Origin: Bacteroidota bacterium
GTDB taxonomy: Bacteria > Bacteroidota > Bacteroidia > Chitinophagales > Chitinophagaceae
Direction: 5' to 3'
Assembly (NCBI GenBank): GCA_030706685.1
Contig: JAUZOA010000047.1
Span: 1-39,211, forward strand
Length of the DNA: 39,211 bases
The notes under the pieces were generated by a model that was not told the DNA's origin, did no database searches, and worked only from the letters and a program-made list of their open reading frames with translations. The position numbers and the translations under genes were made by a program. Below, piece after piece: positions 7,797 through 14,227 of the stretch; position 1 is the first letter of the stretch, and each line of letters begins with the position of its first letter.

Positions 7797-8336
7797 ATGA
7801 AGAAACTGATGAGTATAATCCTGGGCTTATTAATGGGGATAGCCTTGCAGGCGCAATTCACCAAAGCGACGCTGCAGGCCACGGGCCTTACCTGTGCTAT
7901 GTGCAGCAATGCTATCAATAAAGCGCTGAAGACAAAACCCTTTATTGAGTCCGTCAAACCCGATATAAAGAATTCTTCATTCGATATTACATTTAAGGAG
8001 AATGCCGATGTGGATATTGATGCAATAAGAAAAGCGGTGGAAGATGCAGGTTTTGGTATAGGCGGTCTCAGGTTGACAGCGAATTTCAGCGAAGTGAAGA
8101 TCGGAAATGATAAACATGTACAATTAGGAGATAAGCATTTTCATTTCCTGCATGTAGACAGCCAGGTATTGAACGGGGAGCAAACTATCACGATAATAGA
8201 CAAGGATTTTTTAACAGAGAGACAGTTCAAAAAATTCAGCGCTGAAACAAAAATGAAATGTTTACAGCCGGGCAAAGCAGGTTCCTGTTGCCCGGGTGTT
8301 GCTGCAGGTACGAGAATTTATCATGCTACTATTTAA
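7797..8336 (+). CDS. Secreted heavy-metal-associated (HMA) domain protein
   Basis: The protein is 179 residues from the ATG at 7797. An upstream TTG at 7758 would add 13 hydrophilic residues before the signal peptide, so I reject it. The signal peptide (MKKLMSIILGLLMGIALQAQ) leads into an HMA fold, TLQATGLTCAMCSNAINKAL, with metal-ligand Cys at residues 33 and 36. The C-terminal half is a separate beta-rich part with His-containing KHFHFLHV and a GSCCPG pair, ending GTRIYHATI. HMA domains bind Cu(I) or similar soft metals through CxxC. Exported to the periplasm, it would act as a metal chaperone or buffer. It is the first gene of the copper block and is followed 63 bases later by a thioredoxin-like gene that could keep its cysteines reduced. 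Metal identity is inferred from context. Confidence 0.85.
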   Translation: MKKLMSIILGLLMGIALQAQFTKATLQATGLTCAMCSNAINKALKTKPFIESVKPDIKNSSFDITFKENADVDIDAIRKAVEDAGFGIGGLRLTANFSEVKIGNDKHVQLGDKHFHFLHVDSQVLNGEQTITIIDKDFLTERQFKKFSAETKMKCLQPGKAGSCCPGVAAGTRIYHATI

Positions 8337-8399
8337 AAATGAGAAATTCTCTTTTCTAATCTTATGGAGACATCCTCTTATCTGATTAATATTTAACCC

Positions 8400-8894
8400 A
8401 TGAATTCTAAAAAACCTATTCTTGTTTTAAGCCTGTTGTTTTTTTTCAACGGTTTATATGCGCAACAGTTGCCCAATATCACGGATAATCGTGTGCAGAT
8501 CAAGTTGCCAACGGTGAAGGGAGATTCACTTTCACTGGCGTCCTTAAAAGGGCAGGTGATCCTCCTGGACTTCTGGGCGAGCTGGTGCGGTCCTTGCCGG
8601 GCGTCCAACAAGCAGTTAGTAAAATTGTATGCCAGGTATAAAGCAAAAGGCTTTGAGATATTCAGTGTTTCATTGGACCAGGATAAAAGAGACTGGCAAA
8701 AAGCTATCGCAAAAGATAAGATATCCTGGCTACAGGTAAATGACCCAAGAGGATGGAATGCACAGACAGCTATTGATTGGAATATTTCTCAAATACCCAC
8801 CTCTTTTCTTATCAATAAAAAAGGAGATGTGGTGAGCATTGATCCCGAAGGGAGAGAACTGGAAGAAAGCGTAAAGAAACTTTTGACGGAATGA
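8400..8894 (+). CDS. TlpA/ResA-like periplasmic thioredoxin
   Basis: The protein is 164 residues with a signal peptide ending near GLYAQ (about residue 21). The thioredoxin fold carries LLDFWASWCGPCRASNKQ, the redox active site WCGPC, and the cis-proline loop SQIPTSFLINKKG. The N-terminal extension (VKGDSLSLASLKGQV) is the AhpC/TSA-like entry strand typical of TlpA-class membrane-facing thioredoxins. It is expected to reduce disulfides in the periplasm. In this context the likely clients are the Cys-based metal ligands of the neighbouring HMA, HMBD and HYC_CC_PP proteins, or apo-cytochromes; that is inference. It precedes the outer membrane protein gene by only a few bases, so the two are co-transcribed. 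Confidence 0.92.
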   Translation: MNSKKPILVLSLLFFFNGLYAQQLPNITDNRVQIKLPTVKGDSLSLASLKGQVILLDFWASWCGPCRASNKQLVKLYARYKAKGFEIFSVSLDQDKRDWQKAIAKDKISWLQVNDPRGWNAQTAIDWNISQIPTSFLINKKGDVVSIDPEGRELEESVKKLLTE

Positions 8895-8901
8895 TCAACT
8901 T

Positions 8902-9741
8902 TTGGTTTTGAAACAATCTCTTTTTTTTATATCCCTTTTAGTTGGTGTAGCGACGAAAAGCCAGGAGTTGTATGTATATACGGAACCGGCATCTAATATT
9001 CCCGCCTATTCATTATCAGTAAAACTCAGTGCGGATTATATGCCTCCGCAGCCCTGGCATGACAGGTTCATGCAGCGATATGTTCCCGAGATCAGGTTTG
9101 GCGTAAATAAGAAATGGAATATAAATGCCGGTGGCTCATTCGGGGATATGCACACTAATAATTTTGCCTGGGAATCATTATTCCTTTATAGTAAATACAG
9201 GTTTCTCTCAAAAGATAAGGTACATGAACATTTCCGAATGGCAGCATTCGCTGAAGCTTCCTACAGCCGTGTCCCTTTTCACCAGGACGAAGTGAATCTC
9301 GAGGGCGATAAAAGTGGCGTAACAGCCGGGGTGATAGCGACACAGTTGTGGAATAAGTTTGCCTTATCGGCTACCATAAGTCATACACAGGTACTGGATA
9401 AATCAAGAAACGACAAGATAATCGTTTATAACCCCTCACGTATTTACCAGGTCATAAGCTATTCCCTGTCGGGGGGATATTTGCTGCTTCCGTTGGAATA
9501 CAGGGACTACCGGCAAACCAACCTGAATCTTTACGCGGAATTGCTGTCACAGCAATCATTGGACAGGAAGGCTTATTATATTGACCTTGCGCCCGCTGTA
9601 CAATTGATCTTTAACAGCACAACAAAATTCAATATCGGGTATCGTTTCCGGTTGAGCGGAACGATGCAAAGAATGGCAACGACCAGCTGGCTCATCAGTG
9701 TGGAAAGAATATTTTTGAATTCCCTGAAGAAAAGGAAATAA
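8902..9741 (+). CDS. Outer membrane beta-barrel-like protein in copper cluster
   Basis: The protein is about 279 residues with a TTG start (8902, or TTG at 8908, which gives MKQSLFFISLLVGVATKSQ); there is no ATG near the N-terminus. The signal peptide is followed by an acidic/aromatic start (ELYVYTEPASNIPAYSLSVKL). The rest is an alternating-strand region with repeated Tyr/Arg/Phe pairs (YRFRLSGTMQRMATTSWLISVERIFL), consistent with a small outer membrane barrel of 10-12 strands. I do not know a named family with confidence; similar proteins accompany copper genes in Bacteroidota as far as I recall. The gene's last base overlaps the start of the HMA-AraC regulator (TAATG), implying coupled translation. 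A role in outer membrane metal traffic is a guess from context. Confidence 0.75.
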   Translation: MVLKQSLFFISLLVGVATKSQELYVYTEPASNIPAYSLSVKLSADYMPPQPWHDRFMQRYVPEIRFGVNKKWNINAGGSFGDMHTNNFAWESLFLYSKYRFLSKDKVHEHFRMAAFAEASYSRVPFHQDEVNLEGDKSGVTAGVIATQLWNKFALSATISHTQVLDKSRNDKIIVYNPSRIYQVISYSLSGGYLLLPLEYRDYRQTNLNLYAELLSQQSLDRKAYYIDLAPAVQLIFNSTTKFNIGYRFRLSGTMQRMATTSWLISVERIFLNSLKKRK

Positions 9742-10304
9742 TGGAAGTTCATATCAGGAATATGGTTTGCGGGCGGTGTATGAAGGCTGTGACGGTTATT
9801 TTTCAAAATGCCGGGGCCGGAATACAGGAGATGCGTCTCGGTATGGTAAAGACCCCGGAGGAACTTACGCTGGAACAAATTCAACAAATAAGAACAGAAC
9901 TGGAAGCAGAAGGGTTTGAGTGGCTGGAAGATCAGAAGGTAAAACTGGCGGAGCGTATAAAACAACTCATCGTGGAGCTTGTACACTACGGCGAACTGGA
10001 TGAGATGAAAAATAATCTTTCCGACTGGCTCGCTGCCCGGTTACATAAAGACTATCATTACATGGGTAAGATTTTTTCTTCCGTAGAAGATACCACTATC
10101 GAACAGTATTTTATTTTGCAGAAAATAGAGAAAGTAAAAGAATGGCTGGTGTATGATGAATTTACAGTAAGTGAAATGGCGTTCAAATTAGGTTACAGCA
10201 GCGTAGCACATCTCTCCGGCCAATTCAAAAAAATAACAGGCTTTACTCCCACACAATATAAACAGTTGAAAGATCACCACCGTAAGCCCATCGATAAGCT
10301 GTAG
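9741..10304 (+). CDS. HMA-like/AraC fusion transcriptional regulator
   Basis: The protein is 187 residues. Residues 1-75 resemble a degenerate HMA ferredoxin-like domain: MEVHIRNMVCGRCMKAV with Cys10 and Cys13 in an M-x-C-x-x-C setting, then an EEL...IRTELEAEGFEWL helix. Residues from about 78 to 180 form the AraC-type double helix-turn-helix, seen in TIEQYFILQKIEKVKEWL, FTVSEMAFKLGYSSVAHLSGQFKKITGFTPTQYKQL. This would be a one-component regulator that binds a soft metal at its N-terminus and DNA at its C-terminus. AraC proteins normally have a cupin or other sensor, so the small HMA-type sensor is distinctive, though I recall similar short Bacteroidota proteins. The start overlaps the stop of the preceding gene by one base (TAATG). 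It is the only transcription factor in the island and so the likely controller of it. Confidence 0.88.
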   Translation: MEVHIRNMVCGRCMKAVTVIFQNAGAGIQEMRLGMVKTPEELTLEQIQQIRTELEAEGFEWLEDQKVKLAERIKQLIVELVHYGELDEMKNNLSDWLAARLHKDYHYMGKIFSSVEDTTIEQYFILQKIEKVKEWLVYDEFTVSEMAFKLGYSSVAHLSGQFKKITGFTPTQYKQLKDHHRKPIDKL

Positions 10305-10388
10305 GATGAAATTATGTAACAAAAACCACTAATTCTGTAACCGGCTTCCCGGCGTCATGAAGGAGATTTGTATCGTATTATCAAACTA

Positions 10389-11123
10389 ATGACACACGAA
10401 TACAAAATAACCGGGATGACCTGCAACCATTGTGTTGCCAAAGTAAAAAACGAACTGTTGAAGCTCGGCAATGTAATCTCCGCTGATATACAACTAAGCT
10501 CACCGGAGGCCATTATTTCAATGACAAAACATATCGGAACAGCCACTTTACAACAGGCCGTTAGTAAAGCCGGGGATTATACCATCGCTGAATCCGGAAG
10601 TCCCCGCACTGGCAGGCATGCTCATGCCGGAGCTGCAACGGAGGAGAAGCCTTCTTATTTTCCAATATTGCTCCTATTTGGTTTTATAACAGGGATCACT
10701 TTACTGGTGCAGGCGGGAAAAAGTTCTTTTGACGGGATGCAATGGATCACTGATTTCATGGCGGGCTTCTTTCTCGTTTTTTCTTTTTTCAAGCTGATGA
10801 ACCTGGAAGGATTTGCAGAAGGATATAGCCATTATGATGTGGTAGCAAAGAGATTTGTTGCCTGGGGTTATATTTATCCCTTTATTGAACTTCTTCTTGG
10901 CATTGCATTCCTTATGCGATTTGAACCCCTGGTTACTAATATGGTTACCTTCGTTGTAATGAGTATAAGTACCTATGGGGTAGTAAAAAATTTGTTAAGG
11001 AAAACTCCTTTTCAGTGTGCATGTCTTGGTACGATAATTAAATTGCCGTTAAGTAAGCTTACCTTGCTGGAGGATCTGCTGATGGTAGTCATGAGCCTGT
11101 TGATGGTCGTTAAAATACTATAA
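10389..11123 (+). CDS. HMA domain-MauE/DoxX-like membrane protein
   Basis: The protein is 244 residues from the ATG at 10389. A TTG at 10368 just after AAGGAG would add seven residues and cannot be excluded. Residues 1-70 are a cytosolic HMA domain, EYKITGMTCNHCVAKVKNEL, with Cys12 and Cys15. After a His-rich linker (RHAHAGAA) come about five membrane segments of the MauE/DoxX-like redox-associated class, with a FQCACLG Cys pair in a loop. Such proteins are thought to move electrons or metal across the membrane, in the manner of MerT-type or methylamine-dehydrogenase maturation proteins. Here a role in delivering or sequestering Cu(I) at the inner membrane is plausible. The 10-codon ORF MKEICIVLSN at 10357-10389 overlaps this ATG by one base (TAATG). 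Confidence 0.85.
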   Translation: MTHEYKITGMTCNHCVAKVKNELLKLGNVISADIQLSSPEAIISMTKHIGTATLQQAVSKAGDYTIAESGSPRTGRHAHAGAATEEKPSYFPILLLFGFITGITLLVQAGKSSFDGMQWITDFMAGFFLVFSFFKLMNLEGFAEGYSHYDVVAKRFVAWGYIYPFIELLLGIAFLMRFEPLVTNMVTFVVMSISTYGVVKNLLRKTPFQCACLGTIIKLPLSKLTLLEDLLMVVMSLLMVVKIL

Positions 11124-11124
11124 T

Positions 11125-11190
11125 ATGTTCAGGTTTCTCTGGAGAATATTCAAAGCTATTTTTGTAAGGAAGAAGGATTGCTGCAAGTAA
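11125..11190 (+). CDS. Possible 21-residue basic peptide ending DCCK
   Basis: A small open frame begins with ATG one base after the stop of the HMA-MauE gene and ends at TAA 11188-11190. The peptide has an aromatic/hydrophobic amphipathic front (MFRFLWRIFKAIF) and a basic, vicinal-cysteine tail (VRKKDCCK). Its position fits translational coupling, and a CC pair suits a cluster full of soft-metal ligands. It is far too short to judge coding potential from composition, so this may be chance. No family is recognised. Confidence 0.35.
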   Translation: MFRFLWRIFKAIFVRKKDCCK

Positions 11191-11223
11191 GTGAGCATTA
11201 TCAGGGGTTTGCCTGATTTAAAT

Positions 11224-11257
11224 TTTGAATAATATGAGAGAAATAGTTCTAATTTTG
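11224..11257 (+). promoter_or_regulatory. Candidate promoter of the HYC_CC_PP gene
   Basis: TTTG at 11224-11227 and TAATTTTG at 11250-11257 are separated by 22 bases, a good match to the Bacteroidota -33/-7 layout (TTTG, 17-23 bases, TAnnTTTG). The ATG at 11271 follows 13 bases later. This suggests the downstream efflux genes can be transcribed separately from the upstream HMA genes. Confidence 0.55.
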
Positions 11258-11270
11258 ACCTGATGTTCCA

Positions 11271-11669
11271 ATGAAAAAGGTCATTATAGCCATATTATCC
11301 GTTTTATACTTAAGTACTTCCAGCGGTGCTATGGTGAACCTGCACTACTGTATGGGCAGGCTGACCAATTGGACTCTTGGTCATGATAAATCCGATATAT
11401 GCAGCAAATGCGGGATGAAGAAATCCGCAAAGAATAATAATGATTGCTGTAAAGACGAGCACAAATTCCTCAAAAATAATTCCGACCAGAAAACTGCTGA
11501 ATCGGCCTTTCAACAGGCAGAGCTGTCCGTTGCTGCTTTACCTGCTTCATTCATTGAAATTGCCTTCCATGATTTTCCTTCGTTGACAGAAGAAAAACCT
11601 GTCTGCAATGCCCCACCCCGAAGTAATGGGGTAGCCACTTATATCCGCAACCGCGTTTTCCTTATTTGA
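11271..11669 (+). CDS. HYC_CC_PP-type secreted Cys/His protein
   Basis: The protein is 132 residues with a signal peptide (MKKVIIAILSVLYLSTSSGA). The mature N-terminus MVNLHYCMGRL carries the HYC motif at residues 25-27. It continues with DICSKCGM (CxxC at 44-47), NDCCKDEH (CC at 59-60 with a following His) and a late VCNAPPR (the PP). This ordered HYC / CxxC / CC / PP pattern defines the Bacteroidota HYC_CC_PP family, which is repeatedly found next to copper efflux genes; its biochemistry is not established. The density of Cys and His in an exported protein argues for periplasmic soft-metal binding. It has its own promoter-like sequence and is followed by a weak hairpin before the next gene. 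Confidence 0.85.
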   Translation: MKKVIIAILSVLYLSTSSGAMVNLHYCMGRLTNWTLGHDKSDICSKCGMKKSAKNNNDCCKDEHKFLKNNSDQKTAESAFQQAELSVAALPASFIEIAFHDFPSLTEEKPVCNAPPRSNGVATYIRNRVFLI

Positions 11670-11692
11670 TATTGATCTTTTTACCGGGGCCG

Positions 11693-11737
11693 GGCATTCC
11701 AATGCCGGGCTAATGGCATTTCTATTCAATATTTTTT
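11693..11737 (+). terminator. Weak three-arm hairpin after HYC_CC_PP gene
   Basis: GGCATT (11693-11698), AATGCC (11701-11706) and GGCATT (11715-11720) allow only one real stem (the last two, 8-base loop), since the first pair leaves a 2-base loop. A T-rich stretch ending in TTTTTTA follows about 10-15 bases later. It may attenuate or terminate transcription partially; the evidence is weak. Confidence 0.3.
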
Positions 11738-11804
11738 ACCTGATCATTGTAAGAGCAATCAGTAATAAAAAAATCAATCATTATTCACATTAAAAGCAGA
11801 AAAT

Positions 11805-12230
11805 ATGAAAAAGTTAATCATCTTGGCCGCCACCTTCTTTATCACTTCGCCAGTCATCTTTGCCCAGGGAAAAGCTGGTAAAAAAGATACCACCGTCCAT
11901 GCCTCCTACTACACTTGTCCCATGCACCCCGATGTGGTAAGCAGTAAGCCCGGGAAATGTCCTAAATGCGGAATGGACCTGAACCTTTCAACCAAAGAAC
12001 AAATGAAGCTGAACGTAACGAAGACATATGCCTGTCCCATACATGTGGATGTGACAAGCAACAAACCCGGGAAATGTCCCAAATGCGGGAAGATCATGAC
12101 GCTTTCACCCAAGGAAAAAATGAAAGCAGAAGCCGTGAAACTATATACCTGTTCCATGCACCCCGATGTAACCAGTGATAAACCCGGGAACTGTCCTAAA
12201 TGCGGGATGGCTTTAACAGAAAAAAAATAA
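11805..12230 (+). CDS. Periplasmic triple heavy-metal-binding-domain protein
   Basis: The protein is 141 residues with a signal peptide (MKKLIILAATFFITSPVIFAQ). The mature protein consists of three tandem HMBD repeats with a 38-39 residue period: about 37-59 (YTCPMHPDV...KCPKCGM), 76-98 (YACPIHVDV...KCPKCGK) and 114-136 (YTCSMHPDV...NCPKCGM). Each keeps Cys-x2-His and CPKC ligands. The middle copy has lost the Met of CPMH (CPIH), the following Pro, and the Met of CGM (CGK), so its metal site may differ. The domain normally occurs once at the N-terminus of CusB-type adaptors or P-type ATPases. A free-standing triple array looks like a periplasmic Cu/Ag buffer or shuttle, perhaps filling the place of CusF, which is absent here. 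That role is inference. Confidence 0.88.
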   Translation: MKKLIILAATFFITSPVIFAQGKAGKKDTTVHASYYTCPMHPDVVSSKPGKCPKCGMDLNLSTKEQMKLNVTKTYACPIHVDVTSNKPGKCPKCGKIMTLSPKEKMKAEAVKLYTCSMHPDVTSDKPGNCPKCGMALTEKK

Positions 12231-12277
12231 AATGCTCCCAATTGTAACATCAAGCAATAACGTGTAAAAATTCAGCA

Positions 12278-12907
12278 ATGAAAAAATATCGTTTCGCCGC
12301 CATAGCAATAGCCCTGGTAATCTTTAGCGCCTGCAACAGCCATGACAATAAATCACCGGAAAGTAAAGGGATGGATAATAAAAAGACAGATACAGCACAA
12401 CAAGCTGCCGCGACAAACGAAAAAGAGGTAAAAGTTATCACGGCTATTTACCCGCAGCTTGATGCCGGAGCGGCCGCTTCGATAAAAGCAATCGTTGATC
12501 ATTACCTGCATATAAAAAATGCATTGACCAGTGACAATGGAAGCGAAGCGGCCGGGGGCGGCAAAGCGATGGAAGAAGTCATCCGCAAAATGGATAAGTC
12601 TTTGTTTACCGTGGAGCAAAAGAAAATTTATGATAACATCGCGGAGGACTTGCAGGAACACGCCGAACATATTGGAAAGAATGGGGATAATGTAAAACAC
12701 CAGCGGGAACATTTTGCCATGATGAGTGATGATGTTTATGACCTCGTAAAAGCTTTTGGCGCCGGCCGGCCCATCTACCAGGACCATTGCCCCATGTACA
12801 ATGAAGGCAAGGGTGCTATATGGTTAAGTGAGAGCAAAGAAATCAAAAATCCTTATTACGGCAATAAGATGATCACCTGCGGCAGCGTGGAAGAAATGCT
12901 GCGATAA
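12278..12907 (+). CDS. DUF3347-type lipoprotein
   Basis: The protein is 209 residues with an N-terminal lipobox FSAC (Cys19), so it is exported and lipidated. After a low-complexity Lys/Asp/Gln linker the domain from about residue 60 reads IKAIVDHYLHIKNALTSDN...IRKMDKSLFTVEQKKIYDNIAEDLQEHAEHI...QREHFAMMSDDVYDLVKAFG, then YQDHCPMYNEGKGAIWLSESKEIKNPYYGNKMITCGSVEEML. That helical part plus the HCPMYN...GAIWLS...NPYYGNKMxxCG ending is the DUF3347 signature, a domain often attached to or next to CusB adaptors. The HCPM and MxxCG residues are reminiscent of the HMBD ligands and may bind Cu(I). It directly precedes the CusA-type pump gene by about 30 bases and is likely co-transcribed with it. Confidence 0.85.
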   Translation: MKKYRFAAIAIALVIFSACNSHDNKSPESKGMDNKKTDTAQQAAATNEKEVKVITAIYPQLDAGAAASIKAIVDHYLHIKNALTSDNGSEAAGGGKAMEEVIRKMDKSLFTVEQKKIYDNIAEDLQEHAEHIGKNGDNVKHQREHFAMMSDDVYDLVKAFGAGRPIYQDHCPMYNEGKGAIWLSESKEIKNPYYGNKMITCGSVEEMLR

Positions 12908-12940
12908 ACCAGGTAAAATGTTCAACCTAATAATAAGGCA

Positions 12941-14227
12941 ATGATTCCAAAAATAATTTCCTGGTCATTAAAGAACCGTTACATCGTGCTCTTGCTCGCG
13001 GCAGGGTTATTTGCCTGGGGAATAATGAATGTGAAGAAAAACCCGATTGACGCTATTCCCGATCTCAGCGAAAACCAGGTGATCGTCTTTACCGAATGGA
13101 TGGGGCGTAGCCCGCAGATCATGGAGGACCAGGTTACTTATCCATTGGTCAGCAACCTGCAGGGAATTCCGAAGGTGAAAAACATAAGGGGCACATCTAT
13201 GTTCGGGATGAGTTTTGTCTATGTCATTTTTGACGATGATGCGGATATATACTGGGCAAGAACCCGTGTGCTGGAAAGATTGAATTATGCGCAACGTTTA
13301 TTGCCCAATGGGGTAACACCCGCACTGGGTCCCGACGGAACAGGCGTCGGCCACATATTTTGGTACACACTCGATACAAAGAACCTTGATCTTGGTGAGC
13401 AACGCGCATTACAGGATTGGTATATTAAACTGGCTTTGCAAACAGTGCCCGGCGTATCCGAAGTATCTTCTTTCGGGGGTTTTGAAAAACAATACCAGTT
13501 GATCGTTGATCCGGTAAAACTCCAATTCTATAATGTATCACTGATGGATGTGATGAATAAAGTAAGAGCCAATAACAATGATGTGGGGGGAAGAAAATTT
13601 GAAATGAGCGATATGGCTTATATCATCCGGGGACTTGGTTACATCAAAAACAAAGAAGATATAGAAAGCATTGGCGTCGCCAATTATAAAGGGATACCGG
13701 TAAGGATAAAAGATATAGGCACCGTGCAGATGGGCGGTGATCTGCGGCTTGGCATATTTGATGAGAATGGCGAAGGTGAAGTAGTCGGGGGTATCGTCGT
13801 AATGCGCTATGGGGAAAATGCCGACAAAGTGATCGATGCGGTAAAAGAAAAAATGAAAGACGTGGAAAAGGGCCTGCCGGAAGGAATAACGTTTAAAATA
13901 GCCTATGACAGGGGTGAACTGATCAAAGCGTCCGTCAGCAATATCAAGTCCAGGCTGATCGAAGAAATGGCCGTGGTAGCCCTTATCGTAATCATTTTTT
14001 TATTTCATTGGCGAAGCGCCCTGAGCATCATTATCCAGATACCTATTACTATCGCTGTCAGTTTTATCCTGTTGAATATGCTGGGTATTTCTTCCAATAT
14101 TATGTCGCTGACAGGTATCGCCCTGGCCATCGGGGTAATTGTTGATAATGGCATCATCATGAGCGAGAATGCTTATCGTCATTTATCCGATTGGCATAAG
14201 AACCGGTCACAAAACCTTAACTCATGA
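12941..14227 (+). CDS. cusA: CusA-type RND efflux pump, N-terminal half (split gene)
   Basis: The protein is 428 residues, covering TM1, the first porter domain and TM2-TM4 of a heavy-metal RND pump. Family landmarks are KKNPIDAIPDLSENQVIVFTEW, GRSPQIMEDQVTYPL, PDGTGVGHIFWYTL, SFGGFEKQYQLIVDP, and the TM4 signature GIALAIGVIVDNGIIMSENAYRHL with Asp402 and Glu409. That pattern is the Cu/Ag (CusA/SilA) class rather than the divalent-cation class. Reading stops at TGA 14225-14227 in the cytoplasmic loop after TM4, where a normal pump of about 1050-1080 residues would continue into TM5. The remainder is encoded by the next ORF, which starts at the overlapping ATG (ATGA). Either the two halves assemble, or this is a one-base frameshift; see findings. 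Confidence 0.9.
   Translation: MIPKIISWSLKNRYIVLLLAAGLFAWGIMNVKKNPIDAIPDLSENQVIVFTEWMGRSPQIMEDQVTYPLVSNLQGIPKVKNIRGTSMFGMSFVYVIFDDDADIYWARTRVLERLNYAQRLLPNGVTPALGPDGTGVGHIFWYTLDTKNLDLGEQRALQDWYIKLALQTVPGVSEVSSFGGFEKQYQLIVDPVKLQFYNVSLMDVMNKVRANNNDVGGRKFEMSDMAYIIRGLGYIKNKEDIESIGVANYKGIPVRIKDIGTVQMGGDLRLGIFDENGEGEVVGGIVVMRYGENADKVIDAVKEKMKDVEKGLPEGITFKIAYDRGELIKASVSNIKSRLIEEMAVVALIVIIFLFHWRSALSIIIQIPITIAVSFILLNMLGISSNIMSLTGIALAIGVIVDNGIIMSENAYRHLSDWHKNRSQNLNS

Noticed and set aside
7555-7800. 81-codon plus-strand frame between the porin and the HMA gene
   Set aside because: Its first part overlaps the porin stop and contains the promoter box; no domain is seen. The inner part from the ATG at 7641 is kept only as a leader observation.
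11125-11270. Riboswitch-like structure upstream of the HYC_CC_PP gene
   Set aside because: The 147-base gap shows no conserved riboswitch core that I recognise; only a promoter-like sequence and the small CC-tail frame are supported.
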